Positions 8,614 to 19,580 of a stretch of DNA of 64,000 nt are shown piece after piece. The notes below the pieces were generated by a model. That model saw nothing but the letters and a program-made list of their open reading frames with translations, was not told where the DNA came from and ran no database searches. The DNA comes from Mycoplasmopsis agassizii (GTDB taxonomy: Bacteria; Bacillota_I; Bacilli_A; Mycoplasmatales; Metamycoplasmataceae). Every line of letters begins with the position of its first letter. Position 1 is the first letter of the stretch. Position numbers and translations under genes: made by a program. The stretch spans positions 437,945 to 501,944 of the forward strand of contig NZ_NQMN01000001.1 in NCBI RefSeq assembly GCF_002272945.1. Reading direction: 5' to 3'.

Positions 8614-10019
8614 AATAGACCACTTTCTTTGTTTTTAGAATTTTGTGAATTCTTACTTAATTTTTTAGATTTTGCTAAGTTAGTTGTTTTTCTTCTTGCA
8701 GAAATTTGATCTCAAGTTTCTAGTGAAACTGAAACTAAAATGATCATTCCAGTTCCTCCAAAAGCAACTTGTTGAGGCACGCCTGCGATAATCATAACGT
8801 GCTGCATTCCCACTATTACAACTAAATAAAAAGCTGAAAATAACGATAAACGAAGCACAACATCGATTAGATAATCTTCAGTTTCTTCTCCTGGTTTAAG
8901 CCCTGGAATAAAGGTACCGTTTTTTTGAAAATCTTCGCTAATGCGATCGATTTTTGATTGTTGCAGACCCATAAAGATACTGAAAATAAAAGTTAAAACT
9001 AATAAAACTGATAGGCCAATTGCACTTGTAAAAGTGAAATTGGTTTCAATTCAATTACGCACCACGCTAGTATTAGGATCTAGTAAACCAGCAATTAATT
9101 GTGGTATTGATAGCACAATATTAGCGAAGATGACGGGCATAATTCCTGCAGGATTAACCTTAATTGGCAGCGCTCCCATTTCTTCAAGGTTGCGGCTAAG
9201 CCCTGCACCTGTTGATTGAATTGGGATCTTACGCTCGCCGAGTTGCACAATTGTCATAATGAATAAAAGAATTAAATATCCTAGTAAATAAATTATGAAG
9301 TTTAATGCGCCTGTGAAATAAGTTGCGCCATTTGTTCCTACTAGAGTGTTAAAAGCGTTTTGAAACTGAGTTGGTAAAGAAGCAGCAATTCCTGTAAAAA
9401 TTAATAAACTGGTTCCGTTACCCACACCTTTTTCAGTAATTTGCTCACCAATAAAAACAGCTACCATTGCACCTGCTATTAAAATAAAAGGTAGAATGAA
9501 ATAAATATTTAAAATTGTTCCTTGACCTTCAATAAAAGTAATAATACCGTTATTTCTAGATAAAGTTTGGGTTAACACAATCGCTTGAGGGTAAGCCACA
9601 AGCAGCGTTAAAACTCTAGTGATGATGTTGATTTTTCGCCTTCCAACTGGACCTGAGCGTGAAAGCCTATGGATCGGTGGAAAAAGCCTTGATTGTAAAA
9701 TAGTCATAATTAAACTGGCTGTAATGAAAGGGTTAATCCCTAGAGCCATTAATGAAAATTGTCTTAAACCACCACCACCAACTAAGTTTAAGATACTAAA
9801 AAAGGGAATTGAATCAATATTATTAGCATTATTTAAGCGCACAAATGGAGCTGTAATAGTTCCTGCGATCACAAAAATAATTAATAGTGTAACTGTGTAA
9901 ATAACTTTTTTAGTAATTACTTTATCGCTTCAAAAAGCAATCAAAGCGTGACGCAGGTTGAAAGTTTTATTGGCTAAAAATAACGAAAAGGATTCGAAAA
10001 TTCTTCGTAATCCTTTCAC
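8607..10019 (-). CDS. secY: Protein translocase subunit SecY
   Basis: The channel-forming subunit of the Sec translocon in the cell membrane. The protein has 470 residues with about ten hydrophobic segments. Landmarks are GGGGLRQFSLMALGINPFI (plug region), the cytoplasmic loop SRSGPVGRRKIN and GERKIPIQSTGAG. The start is GTG at 10017-10019 with GAGG upstream. The C-terminus is Ser/Lys-rich; TGA directly before the TAA stop is read as Trp. It sits between rplO and adk as usual. Confidence 0.95.
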
Positions 10020-10021
10020 AA

Positions 10022-10456
10022 TTAAATAACCTCGACGCTTCCGCCTGCTTTTTTCACAGCTTCTTTAGCTGCTTCTGATGCAGCATTTACTTTAATAGTA
10101 AATGATTTTTCTAGACTACCTTTATTTAATAATTTAACAGGTAGTGTACGATTTGCTAAACGCTCTTTTACTAATAATTCAATGTCAATCACTGTCTTAT
10201 TTTCAAAGCGCTCATTTAAAACACCTAAGTTGACTACTTGGTATTCAACGTGGTTTACATTATTAAATCCACGTTTTGGTAATCTTCTGAATCATGGGTT
10301 TTGTCCCCCTTCAAATCCTGCTTTTGTGCCTGATCTTTTAGCTTGACCTGATTGCCCTTTTCCAGCTTGTTTACCTTTACCAGCAGCATGACCACGACCT
10401 ACGCGATGTTTTTCTTTACGTGAGCCAGGGTTTGCTTTTAATTCACTTAATTTCAT
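10022..10456 (-). CDS. rplO: Ribosomal protein L15
   Basis: Large-subunit assembly protein of 144 residues, normal size. It has the N-terminal glycine-rich basic tail [20 protein letters not shown] and the family phrase [17 protein letters not shown] (UGA not needed here). rpmD (L30), which often precedes it, is absent, as in other mycoplasmas. Confidence 0.95.
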
Positions 10457-10466
10457 CTCGTGCTCC

Positions 10467-11234
10467 TTAGGCTACTTTTGATTTTAGTGCTTCCACACTA
10501 ACATCTCTTAATTCAGCAATTTGCTCTACTGTACGCATTTTTTCTAATGCTTTAATAGTTGCTTTGGCTGTGTTCATTTTGGTTCTTGAACCATAACTTT
10601 TTGAATAAATATCGCTATATCCTGCTAGTTCAGTCACTGTACGAACAGTTCCTGAAGCAATAATACCTTTTCCCTTAGGAGCTGGTTTTAATAAAACACG
10701 TGATGATAAATATTTACCAGTAACATCGTGAGCGATAGTATGTTTATCAATAATTGGAACAGTAATTAAATGAGTTTGCGCATTACGTACTGCTTTTTTA
10801 ATCGCATCAGGTACTTCGTTAGCTTTTCCATGTCCAAAACCAACTTTTCCTTTACGATTTCCAATTACTACATAGGCTGAAAAACTAAAACGTCTTCCCC
10901 CTTTAACAACAGTTGTTACACGAGCAATATCTAAAACACGTTCTTCAAATTCTGAAACTAATTTGTCTTCACGGTTTTTATTATTACGGTTATTAGGGCG
11001 TTTTGAATTGCGGTTACGTAGTTTTGATTCTTCAAATTCTACTGTATCTGAAGTAGCTGCTTGACCTGGAATTTTCTTAGGTGAGCGACCTTGTTGCTTG
11101 ACAGCAACACTTTTTGCTGATAAATCACGTGTTCCACGAATTAGTGGTTGAGCACGTTTTTTAGGAGCGTTATTTTGCTCTTTTTTAACAGTTACGCCTG
11201 ATGGAACTGTTGTTTCTTTATTATTTTCAGCCAT
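10467..11234 (-). CDS. rpsE: Ribosomal protein S5 with N-terminal extension
   Basis: S5 lines the mRNA entry channel and affects decoding accuracy. The conserved double-stranded RNA-binding core begins near residue 93 ([20 protein letters not shown]) and includes [17 protein letters not shown]. At 255 residues it is about 90 longer than the usual form, because of an Asn/Lys/Arg-rich, probably disordered N-terminus with [13 protein letters not shown]. There is no internal ATG that would restore the classical start without losing conserved sequence, and the rplR stop overlaps this ATG, supporting the long form. Confidence 0.94.
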   Translation of the reverse strand: MAENNKETTVPSGVTVKKEQNNAPKKRAQPLIRGTRDLSAKSVAVKQQGRSPKKIPGQAATSDTVEFEESKLRNRNSKRPNNRNNKNREDKLVSEFEERVLDIARVTTVVKGGRRFSFSAYVVIGNRKGKVGFGHGKANEVPDAIKKAVRNAQTHLITVPIIDKHTIAHDVTGKYLSSRVLLKPAPKGKGIIASGTVRTVTELAGYSDIYSKSYGSRTKMNTAKATIKALEKMRTVEQIAELRDVSVEALKSKVA

Positions 11235-11590
11235 TAGAAACTAATCCCTTCTGCTCTTAGCTGTTCTGCAAAAGCTTTAACACGTCCATGATATAAATAA
11301 CCTGAACGGTCAAAAACAACTTTGTCAATGTTTGCTTTTTTCATTAATGGAGCAATGTTTTTAGCAAGTTCAGTTGCTGCACTAATGTTGCCATGGTAAG
11401 TTGTGTCACCTTTTTTAGCAGTTGATAATGAAACTAAAGTTAAACCTTTAGTATCATCAATAATTTGCACTGAAAAATTACGGTGAGAACGGAAAACACT
11501 AACACGAGGACGTTCTGCTGTCCCTTTGATGTGACTTCTAATTTTTAAATGTTTTTTCAAACGTTGTTCGTTACGAGATAAATTTGCCAT
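11234..11590 (-). CDS. rplR: Ribosomal protein L18
   Basis: Binds 5S rRNA. The protein has 118 residues, starts [16 protein letters not shown], carries the family phrase [20 protein letters not shown], and ends [12 protein letters not shown]. Its stop overlaps the rpsE start by one base. Confidence 0.95.
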   Translation of the reverse strand: MANLSRNEQRLKKHLKIRSHIKGTAERPRVSVFRSHRNFSVQIIDDTKGLTLVSLSTAKKGDTTYHGNISAATELAKNIAPLMKKANIDKVVFDRSGYLYHGRVKAFAEQLRAEGISF

Positions 11591-11603
11591 ATCTTAACTA
11601 CTT

Positions 11604-12143
11604 CTATTTAGAAGCTTTTTTCCCTTCTTTTCTTCTAACTACTTCATCTGAGTAGCGAATTCCTTTACCTGAATAAACATTAGCAGTTCTAATTGCTCTT
11701 AATTCAGCAGCGAATTGTCCAACAACTTGTTTGTCAATTCCTTTGACAATAACTGTTGTAGGTTTTGGTAGTTCTACTTTTAATGAAGTAGGAACTTCTA
11801 AATTAACTAAATGTGAATAACCTGCAGCAACTTCTAAAATATTACCTTTTAGAATTGCACGGTAACCAACACCTTCGATTAAAATAGTTTTTTCATAACC
11901 AGCAGAAACACCTTTAACCATATTAGCAATTAAGGCATTAGTTGTACCGTGTAATTGCTTTGTATGTTTTTCTTCGTTTGCTCTGATGGTTGTGACTTGA
12001 TTTTCTTCTTTTTTAATTGTGATTAATGGAGAAAATTCACGGCTTAAAGTACCAAGTGGTCCTTTAACTGTTAAAGCTGAATTTACTAAATTAAATTCAA
12101 CGTTAGCAGGGATTGTGATAATACGCTTTCCGACTCTTGACAT
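11604..12143 (-). CDS. rplF: Ribosomal protein L6
   Basis: Large-subunit protein near the factor-binding centre. The protein has 179 residues and contains two copies of the L6 fold, with VEGVGYRAILKGN and GKGIRYSDEVVRRKEGKKASK at the C-terminus as expected. It lies between rpsH and rplR in standard spc order. Confidence 0.95.
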   Translation of the reverse strand: MSRVGKRIITIPANVEFNLVNSALTVKGPLGTLSREFSPLITIKKEENQVTTIRANEEKHTKQLHGTTNALIANMVKGVSAGYEKTILIEGVGYRAILKGNILEVAAGYSHLVNLEVPTSLKVELPKPTTVIVKGIDKQVVGQFAAELRAIRTANVYSGKGIRYSDEVVRRKEGKKASK

Positions 12144-12149
12144 ATTTTT

Positions 12150-12548
12150 TTATCAGATGTAAGCGATTACTTCGCCACCGATATTCTCCTTTCTTGCTTG
12201 TTTATCAGTTAATAAACCTTTTGAAGTAGAAATAATTGCTAATCCAAAACCGTTTAATACGTTAGGTACTTCATTTGCTGATACATAAACTCTTAGTGAA
12301 GGTTTACTTACACGTTTAAGATCAAAAATTGCTGATGTTGAACCTTTGTATTTTAATTCTACAACTAAAGTTTTTTCTACGCCGTTACCTTCGATAGTAT
12401 AACCAACGATAAAACCTTCTTTAGCCATGATTTCTAAAATGCGCTCTTTAATATTTGAATAAGGAAAAGCCACATTTTTATGTTTACGTTTAACAGCATT
12501 TTTAATGCGAGTTAACATATCTGCTATTGGGTCAATGATGAATGCCAT
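12150..12548 (-). CDS. rpsH: Ribosomal protein S8
   Basis: Binds the 16S central domain and often autoregulates spc operons. The protein has 132 residues, starts [18 protein letters not shown], and ends GGEVIAYIW. The final Trp is TGA directly before TAA, which matches the conserved Trp end of the family and supports UGA=Trp. Confidence 0.96.
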
Positions 12549-12551
12549 TTT

Positions 12552-12737
12552 TTATCAACTCGCTTTCTTCACGCCAGGAATTTTACCTTCGTGAGCTAAA
12601 TTACGGAAACAAATACGGCAGATTTTAAATTTTCTTAAAACTGCGTGTGGACGACCACATAATTCACAACGAGTGTATTTTCTTGTTGAGAATTTTGCAT
12701 GGCGTTTAGTTTTTTCTTTTAACGCTGTACGTGCCAT
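12552..12737 (-). CDS. rpsN: Ribosomal protein S14, zinc type
   Basis: Small-subunit head protein of 61 residues with four zinc Cys in CELCGRP...CRICFR. It ends KKASW with Trp encoded by TGA before TAA, the conserved end of short S14. It overlaps the rplE stop (TAATG). Confidence 0.96.
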
Positions 12738-13285
12738 TAATTTGCTCCTTTAGCAAATGGTAAACCAATTGCTTTTAATAATTCTAATGATTCTTCACTT
12801 GTCTTAGCGCTTGTCACGATAATGACATCTAAACCACGAATTTTTTTAATTTTATCAAATTCAATTTCTGGGAAAATTAAGTGTTCACTAATTCCTAATG
12901 AATAGTTTCCTGAATTATCAAAGGCTTTAGTGTTTAACCCGCGAAAATCACGAATCCTTGGAATTGCTACAGTTACTAATTTATCTAGAAAATCTCACAT
13001 TTGATCACGACGTAGTGTAACTTTACCACCCATTCTCATTCCTTCACGTAATTTAAATGAAGCTAGTGATTTTTTAGCAACTGTATATGCAGGTCTTTGA
13101 TTAGCAATTAAAGCTAGTTCATCAATAACTGCATCAACACTTTTAGTGTCATTAACATCACGTCCTGCAGTCATATTTAAAACAACTTTTTCAATTCTAG
13201 GGATTTGCATTACAGATTTATAATTGAATTTTTTCAAAAGAGCAGCTTTGACATCTTTTTCATAACGTGTTTTTAATAAACTCAT
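12737..13285 (-). CDS. rplE: Ribosomal protein L5
   Basis: Central protuberance protein binding 5S rRNA and the P-site tRNA. The protein has 182 residues, with [14 protein letters not shown] near the N-terminus, [17 protein letters not shown] in the middle (UGA Trp) and a C-terminal [15 protein letters not shown]. Three bases separate it from rplX. Confidence 0.95.
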
Positions 13286-13288
13286 AGA

Positions 13289-13630
13289 TTAAACTGCCTT
13301 TCCTGATTTTTTAGCAATACGTGTACGTATTACTTTTTTACCATCATTACGTACATCAATACGCAATTTAGTAGTTTGGTTATTTGCGTTTTTACCTTTA
13401 TTTAAAGCAAGCGCTAAATTTGATAAGTGAATTGGTGCTTCAAAAGTATCAATTCCACCTTTTTGGTCTTGTTGGGTAGGTTTTTTATGTTTTGTTACAA
13501 CATTAACACCTTTAACAGTTGCTTTGTTGGTTTTAGGGAATAAATTTAAAATTTGTCCTCTTTGACCTTTGTATGCACCAGCAATAACAATGACATCGTC
13601 GTTTTTTCTTAATTTAGTTTTAACGTTCAT
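13289..13630 (-). CDS. rplX: Ribosomal protein L24
   Basis: Assembly-initiating large-subunit protein, 113 residues, with a KOW motif in the phrase DDVIVIAGAYKGQRGQILN and the downstream VKGVNVVTKHKKP typical of L24. Confidence 0.95.
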   Translation of the reverse strand: MNVKTKLRKNDDVIVIAGAYKGQRGQILNLFPKTNKATVKGVNVVTKHKKPTQQDQKGGIDTFEAPIHLSNLALALNKGKNANNQTTKLRIDVRNDGKKVIRTRIAKKSGKAV

Positions 13631-13638
13631 TATTACTC

Positions 13639-14007
13639 CTATAACACTTCACTAGCTAAAGAAACGATTTTAGCGTAGCCTTTATCTTTTAATTCACGAG
13701 CAACTGGTCCAAAAACACGAGTTCCTCTTGGTGTTTTATCTTCTTTGATAATTACAACTGCATTGTCATCAAAGCGAATGTGTGTACCTGAATCACGTTT
13801 AATTCCGTATTTAGTTCTTACAATAACTGCTTTAACAACTTGACCTTTTTTAACGATTCCATTAGGTGTTGCCTTTTTAACTGAACAAACCACAATGTCA
13901 CCGATATTTGAAGTTTTTTTACGAGAACCCCCTAAATTACGGATGATTCCAACTTCTTTAGCACCTGAATTGTCAGCAACTTTGGCACGTGATAATTCTA
14001 ATAACAT
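13639..14007 (-). CDS. rplN: Ribosomal protein L14
   Basis: Interface protein of the large subunit with 122 residues. It has the family phrases [20 protein letters not shown] and [20 protein letters not shown]. The start overlaps the rpsQ... stop side by one base, as in compact spc operons. Confidence 0.95.
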   Translation of the reverse strand: MLLELSRAKVADNSGAKEVGIIRNLGGSRKKTSNIGDIVVCSVKKATPNGIVKKGQVVKAVIVRTKYGIKRDSGTHIRFDDNAVVIIKEDKTPRGTRVFGPVARELKDKGYAKIVSLASEVL

Positions 14008-14282
14008 TATTCACCAACCTTTGCTGAATCAAGGATTTTTACTAAACGATAACGTTTAGTTGCTGATAAAGGACGAGTTTCCATGATTTGTACGAAATCA
14101 CCTTCACGAGCGATATTTAGTTCATCATGAACTTGAAATTTTTTACTACTTTTGAAACGTTTTGAATATAGGGGGTGTTTTTTATAAGTGTCAACTGTAA
14201 CTGTAATAGTTTTACGATTTACTTCAGGAGCAAAAGCACGAGTCACTTTACCTTCTAATGATTTACGTGAACTTCTTTGCAT
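14007..14282 (-). CDS. rpsQ: Ribosomal protein S17
   Basis: Early 16S-binding protein of 91 residues. It shows [35 protein letters not shown] and [18 protein letters not shown], all typical. It overlaps both neighbours by one base. Confidence 0.95.
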   Translation of the reverse strand: MQRSSRKSLEGKVTRAFAPEVNRKTITVTVDTYKKHPLYSKRFKSSKKFQVHDELNIAREGDFVQIMETRPLSATKRYRLVKILDSAKVGE

Positions 14283-14482
14283 TAGTTTTCTCCTTCGTTT
14301 TCTGTCATTTGTAATACAGTTAATAATTTTGCCACTTCACGGCGTAACTCTTTAATTTTGTGAGTTTTATCTAGTTGACCTGTGCGATTTTGAAATCTTA
14401 ATGTAAATAATTCAGCACGTACATCAGTTAATAATTGCTTAATTTCTGCACGTGATTTTTTTGACATTTCTTTAAATTTCAT
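14282..14482 (-). CDS. rpmC: Ribosomal protein L29
   Basis: Small helical protein at the tunnel exit, 66 residues, with the L29 phrase [20 protein letters not shown]. Long extensions of L29 known from some mycoplasmas are not present here. Confidence 0.94.
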   Translation of the reverse strand: MKFKEMSKKSRAEIKQLLTDVRAELFTLRFQNRTGQLDKTHKIKELRREVAKLLTVLQMTENEGEN

Positions 14483-14910
14483 TATGCCACCTCACTTGTT
14501 GTTTCTGCTGTAATAATTTTTCACTTAACAGGTAATTTATGACCTGCAAGTCTTAAGGCATCACGAGCAATTTCTTCACTAACACCTTTAACTTCAAACA
14601 TTACTGTTTGTCTTTGCACGACAGCGATTCATTTATCAGGACTACCTTTTCCTGAACCCATACGTACTCCAATTGGTTTAGAAGTTTTTGAAAAGTGGGG
14701 GAAAATTCTAATAAAAACTTGTCCTTCACGACCCATTCTTCTAGTTGCAGCAATACGAGCTGATTCGATTTGACGAGCATCAATTCAAGCAGAAGTTACA
14801 GCTTGTAGTCCAAAACTACCAAAACTTACTTTGTTTCCTCTTTGCGCATCACGTTTATCGTGACGAATACGGAAAACTTTACGGTGTTTAGTTCTCTTTG
14901 GTTGTAGCAT
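14482..14910 (-). CDS. rplP: Ribosomal protein L16
   Basis: A-site-proximal large-subunit protein, 142 residues. It starts [20 protein letters not shown] and contains [20 protein letters not shown] and [16 protein letters not shown] (UGA Trp). Its start lies 23 bases inside the end of rpsC. Confidence 0.95.
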
Positions 14911-15556
14911 GTTTACCTTCTTCGTAGATATCTCCTAATGAGATTCAAACTTTTACACCAATTGCACCATAGGTAGTTCTAGCTGTTGCTGTTGCATAAT
15001 CAACATTTTGGCGTAGTGTATGTAATTTCATTAAACCTTCAGCATAACCTTCTGTACGAGCCATGTCGACTCCGTTTAAACGTCCACTAACTGAAGTTTT
15101 AATTCCTTTAGCACCTGCTTTTAAAGCATTACGGATTGCAAATTTTTGTGCAATACGGAATGGGCGACGATTTTCTAAATCGATAGCAATTTGTTCTGCT
15201 AATAATCTAGCTGATAAATTAGCATCATCTAAATTGATTAGATCAATTTTGATTGGATAATTTTTCTTGCGCAGTGCTTTTTGTAAGTTGGTTGTAATTG
15301 TGGCAATGTTTGATGCATCTTGTCCTAACATTGCACCTTTTTTAGCAGTATGAACTAAAACGTTAACTTTTTCTTTGTTACGTTTAATTTCCACTTTAGC
15401 AATTTGGTATTGGCGTACTAATTTGTCAAAAAATTGGTAAATTTTTTGATCTTCGATTAATAAATCTGCAAAATCTTTTTTGTCAACGTGTCAAATGGAA
15501 TTACGGTTTTTAGTAATTCCATAACGGAAACCATTTGGATTTGTCTTTTGTCCCAT
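14888..15556 (-). CDS. rpsC: Ribosomal protein S3
   Basis: mRNA-entry protein of the small subunit with 222 residues. It starts [19 protein letters not shown], has a KH domain around residues 50-110, and contains [17 protein letters not shown] in the C-terminal domain. UGA encodes the conserved Trp in VKVWI. It overlaps rplP by 23 bases. Confidence 0.95.
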
Positions 15557-15559
15557 AGA

Positions 15560-15892
15560 TTATATTTCCTTTACAGTCACTGCCAAATGACTTGTTCTTT
15601 TTAAAATTCTTGTAGCACGACCTTGTGAATGTGGTTGAAAACGTTTTAAAGTTGGTCCTTGGTTGACCATAACGTTTGAAACCACTAGTTTTGATGCATC
15701 TAAACCGTGGTTATTAACAGCATTAGCAACTGCTGAATTTACTAATTTTAAGAATAACGGTGCTGCTTTTTTATTAGTATTTTGTAAGATCACGATAGCT
15801 TCGCTAACTCTTTTTGTTCTGAATAAATCAGCCACTAAATTAGCTTTTTGACTACTAATTCTTGTAGTTAATAATTTTGCGTATGCTTCCAT
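15560..15892 (-). CDS. rplV: Ribosomal protein L22
   Basis: Lines the peptide exit tunnel. The protein has 110 residues and the C-terminal tunnel hairpin QGPTLKRFQPHSQGRATRI, the site where macrolide-resistance changes arise in the family. No extension is present. Confidence 0.95.
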   Translation of the reverse strand: MEAYAKLLTTRISSQKANLVADLFRTKRVSEAIVILQNTNKKAAPLFLKLVNSAVANAVNNHGLDASKLVVSNVMVNQGPTLKRFQPHSQGRATRILKRTSHLAVTVKEI

Positions 15893-16167
15893 TATTTTTT
15901 CTTCCCTTTGTCTTCACCGTGACCGTTGTAGTATCTTGTAGGTGCAAATTCACCTAGTTTATGACCTACCATGTCATCTGTTACAAAAACACTAATAAAT
16001 TCTTTACCGTTATGTACTTGAAAAGTTAAGTTAACAAAATGTGGAAAGATAGTAGAGCGGCGTGATCAAGTTTTAATTGGTTTTTTAGAATTGCTTTTGT
16101 TTGCTTCTTCTACTTTTTTAAGTAGATGATCATCAGCAAAAGGACCTTTTTTAAGTGAACGACCCAT
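15892..16167 (-). CDS. rpsS: Ribosomal protein S19
   Basis: Small-subunit head protein, 91 residues, beginning [18 protein letters not shown] and with the conserved [20 protein letters not shown]. Trp in KTWSRRS is UGA. It overlaps rplB and rplV. Confidence 0.95.
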
Positions 16168-17012
16168 TATTTACTATCCTTTCTACGGCGAATAATTAAC
16201 TTATTGCTATTTTTCTTTGTACTTCTTGTTTTTACACCAAGAGCTTTTTTACCTCAAGGAGTAAGTGGTGCTTTACGACCAATTGGTTGCTTACCTTCAC
16301 CACCACCATGAGGGTGATCTACTGGGTTCATTGCTGAACCACGCACTGTTGGGCGAGTACCCATTTTACGCATTCTTCCGGCTTTTCCAACACTTACTAA
16401 ACTGTGTTCTTCATTACCGACAACACCGATTGTTGCACGACATGAACTTAGAACTCTTCTAACTTCACCTGATTTTAATCTTAAAATGGTGTATTTTCCA
16501 TCTTCAGAATTTCCTAAAATCTGTGCGTATGAACCAGCTGAACGTGCCATTACAGCACCACCTCCTGGTTGCATTTCAATGTTATGAATTTCAGTACCTT
16601 CAGGAATGTTACGCATTGGAAGTGTGTTTCCAACGATGATGTCAACATTTTCTCCTGAAATAATTTTGTCTCCAACTTTTAAATTTTTTGGAGTTAGAAT
16701 GTAGCGTTTTTCACCATCTGCATAAACTGCTAATGAGATATTTGCTGAACGATTAGGATCGTATTCAATCGTTTTAATTGTTGCTGGAATGTTGTCTTTA
16801 TTACGCTTAAAGTCAATCAGACGGTAATATCTTTTATTACGCCCAGCTTGATGTCTAACGGTAATTACACCACGGTTATTACGTCCTGAATTCTTCTTTA
16901 ATAAAACCATTAAAGATTTTTCAGGAGCGTGACCTGATAGATTAGCCTTGTAATCTAAAATGGTCATGTGACGTTGTCCGTTAGTCGTAGGTTTTAACTT
17001 ACGAATTGCCAT
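16167..17012 (-). CDS. rplB: Ribosomal protein L2
   Basis: Core protein of the peptidyl-transferase region with 281 residues. It carries [20 protein letters not shown] and the C-terminal [20 protein letters not shown] loop with the conserved His. UGA is Trp in LTPWGKKALG. A 49-base gap with a possible small hairpin separates it from rplW. Confidence 0.96.
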
Positions 17013-17061
17013 GTAAAATCCTTTCTACTTAATAATATTTGGCTAGTTTTTCTACTAAGTA

Positions 17062-17511
17062 TTATTTACCTTCACGTGCTTTTTTAATCGGTTTTTTAAC
17101 CGTAGCAGTTTTTGAAGTTTTAGCTGCTAATTTTGCAGCTGCTTTTGCTTGAGCCTGATCAGCTTTGTCTTTATCGACAACATCTTCTTTAACGACTTTT
17201 GCTTTTTTAGCTTTTTTGTCGTCTTTTGCTTCTTCTGGGAAGAAGTTAATTACGTGACCTTCTTTTAAGGTTACATAGGCTTTTTTATATGAAGAAGTAA
17301 ATCCACTGAAACGTCCAACCTTTTTAGGTTTTCTCGCTACTTTCATTAAATTTACTTTTTCAACTTCAACATTAAAAATAAATTCAACAGCCTTTGCAAT
17401 TTCAATCTTATTTGCACGGTTATCAATTTTAAAAGTGTAAACTCTTTGCTCCATTAATGAGTAAGATTTTTCAGTTAAAATTGGCGCTTTGATAATTTCA
17501 TTAACAAGCAT
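17062..17511 (-). CDS. rplW: Ribosomal protein L23 with C-terminal extension
   Basis: Tunnel-exit protein that docks chaperones and the signal recognition particle. The conserved core (about 1-95) shows IIKAPILTEKSYSLMEQ. At 149 residues it is about 50 longer than normal because of a Lys/Ala-rich tail (DDKKAKKAKVVKED...AAAKLAAKTSK). The neighbouring L4 and L3 are also extended with similar low-complexity sequence. Confidence 0.94.
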   Translation of the reverse strand: MLVNEIIKAPILTEKSYSLMEQRVYTFKIDNRANKIEIAKAVEFIFNVEVEKVNLMKVARKPKKVGRFSGFTSSYKKAYVTLKEGHVINFFPEEAKDDKKAKKAKVVKEDVVDKDKADQAQAKAAAKLAAKTSKTATVKKPIKKAREGK

Positions 17512-18422
17512 TATCCCACCAGACTTTCTAAGACTTTGATATCGTCTTCACTAATAAATAGTGCATCTAAAGCGATTAAATCTTCAACTAATAATGAAGT
17601 AACTTTTGTAATTTTAACGTTTCTTAAATTACGTGCACTTAAGAATAAGTTTTCATCATCTGAAACAATTAAAACTCTTCTTAATTTATCTGCATTAAAT
17701 TCTTTTAGTTTAGTAATTAAAGATTTAGTTGAAATGGTTGCCATTTTTAAATTTTCAATTACAACTGCTTCACGCTCTGATGCATATGCTAGAGCAGCAT
17801 TTAAAGCATGACGGCGTGTTGATTTATTAACTTTTAATTTGTAGTTACGGGTATTTCTTGGTCCTCAAGCAATCCCCCCACCTACCATTTGTGGAGCTCT
17901 TAGAGTACCTTGACGAGCATTACCAGTTCCCTTTTGACGGAATGGTTTTTTACCTGTTCCTGAAACTTCTTCACGAGTTTTAGTATGGTGAGTACCTTGA
18001 CGTCTTGATGCACGTTCACTCATGATGGTATCAAAAATTGCTTGGTCATATTTTTTCTCAACTGATCAAATAGTTGAATTTAATTTTGACTTTGCAGTTG
18101 CTTTTAAAGGTTCTTGAATTGCTTTTTTAGTTTCGTTAGTTTTTGTACTTACGTTTAAAGCACCTGATTCAGTTTTAGTTGCTAAAACTACGTTTTCTTC
18201 TTTAACTTTTGGTGCTTTTGAAGACTTTGTAATTTTTACTTTTGATGTACTTGTATCATTTTTTGAAGCAGATGTTGTTTTAGTAGTAGCTTTTTTAACT
18301 GCAGGTTTTTTAGTTTCACTAGCAGGTTTTGCTGCTGCTTTTTTAGGAGCACTTTTTGTAGCAGGTTTATCTGCTTTAGCTGCTGTTGTTTTAGTAGTTT
18401 TAACTTTTTTCTCTTCAGCCAT
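17511..18422 (-). CDS. rplD: Ribosomal protein L4 with long N-terminal extension
   Basis: L4 reaches into the exit tunnel and in many bacteria represses its own operon. The conserved part begins near residue 130 and includes [20 protein letters not shown] and [14 protein letters not shown] (UGA Trp). At 303 residues it is about 100 longer than usual; residues 1-115 are a Lys/Ala/Thr/Ser-rich, probably disordered region. The frame is continuous, and the ATG follows the rplC stop by two bases, so the extension is translated. Confidence 0.94.
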
Positions 18423-18424
18423 GA

Positions 18425-19240
18425 TTACTCTCCATCTTTTTTATGTGAAGCTTCTGCTTGTTTTTCAGCTTCAACTACTAATTTTTCAATTTCGTTAACA
18501 TCCATGTCAGCGTTAACACTTAAATGACCGAATTTACGAGCACGCTCGAATAAGTCATTTAATTTTGCTTGAATTACTAAATCAACTAGTTTAACTGGTT
18601 GATGGTCAGGTAATCCTTTAACTGCTTCTTTAATTAAAACGAATGATTTTTTAGCACCAGGAATTGATCCTTTTACTAATAATAAATTGTTTGTAACATC
18701 AACTAAAACAATTTCTAGGTTTTGTACAGTTCTTTGTACGTGTCCTAAATGTCCAGGCATGGTTTTACCTTTACGAACTTTGTTATCTGTAACAACTCCT
18801 AAAGATCCAACTTGACGAACTGGTTGAGATCCTCCCCCACCACCATGTGAACGAGGTCCGATTTTTTGGTTATGTCTTTTAATTGACCCAGCAAATCCTT
18901 TACCTTTTGAGATACCAGTAGCATCTACTAATTGACCAACATGGAAGATTGAAGCATCAACTTGATCTCCAAGATTAAATCCTTCCATATTGCGAATTTC
19001 TTTTACGAAGCGCTTAGGTGTTGTATTTGCTTTTTTGAAATGACCTTGTTCAGGTCGATTTTGACGAGATTCTTTTTTGTCAAAAGCAGATAGTTGCACT
19101 GCTTTGTAACCATTAGACTCTTGTGTTAAAACTTTTGTAACAACATTTGGTGTAACTTCAATAACAGTAACTGGAATTGATGCTCCATGGTCACTGAAAA
19201 TTTGTGTCATACCAACTTTGCGTCCTAAGATTCCTTTCAT
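18425..19240 (-). CDS. rplC: Ribosomal protein L3 with C-terminal extension
   Basis: Early assembly protein close to the peptidyl-transferase centre. It starts [19 protein letters not shown], with AGAGG five bases before the ATG at 19238-19240; an upstream in-frame TTG is unnecessary. The Gly-rich loop [18 protein letters not shown] is intact. The protein has 271 residues, about 60 more than normal, because of an acidic/helical tail after residue 210 ([20 protein letters not shown]). Confidence 0.95.
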   Translation of the reverse strand: MKGILGRKVGMTQIFSDHGASIPVTVIEVTPNVVTKVLTQESNGYKAVQLSAFDKKESRQNRPEQGHFKKANTTPKRFVKEIRNMEGFNLGDQVDASIFHVGQLVDATGISKGKGFAGSIKRHNQKIGPRSHGGGGGSQPVRQVGSLGVVTDNKVRKGKTMPGHLGHVQRTVQNLEIVLVDVTNNLLLVKGSIPGAKKSFVLIKEAVKGLPDHQPVKLVDLVIQAKLNDLFERARKFGHLSVNADMDVNEIEKLVVEAEKQAEASHKKDGE

Positions 19241-19274
19241 TTTTCCTCTTTTCAAAATTTAAATTTTTAAAAAT

Positions 19275-19580
19275 TTATTTAACTTTTAATTCTAGTGAAA
19301 CACCAGCAGGCATTTCTAAGTGGTTCAGTAATTCGATGAACTTTTTGTCAACATTTTCAAAGATGAATAATCTTTTAAATGTTCTTCTTTCGAATTGCTC
19401 ACGTGATTTCTTGTTAACGTGAACTGAACGTAAAATTGTAAATACTTCTCGTTTGGTTGGAAGTGGTACAGGTCCTGAGAATTTAACATTGTTTTTATCT
19501 GCTAAGATAATAACTTTTTTAGTTGCTTGATCAACTAATTGATGTTCAAAACTTCTCAATTTAACAGCTATTTTACTCAT
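19275..19580 (-). CDS. rpsJ: Ribosomal protein S10
   Basis: First gene of the operon. The protein has 101 residues from MSKIAVKLRSFEHQLVDQ, with AAGGAG suitably placed before the ATG at 19578-19580. It includes GPVPLPTKREVFTILRSVHV. S10 also partners NusB/NusG in antitermination in bacteria. Confidence 0.96.
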   Translation of the reverse strand: MSKIAVKLRSFEHQLVDQATKKVIILADKNNVKFSGPVPLPTKREVFTILRSVHVNKKSREQFERRTFKRLFIFENVDKKFIELLNHLEMPAGVSLELKVK

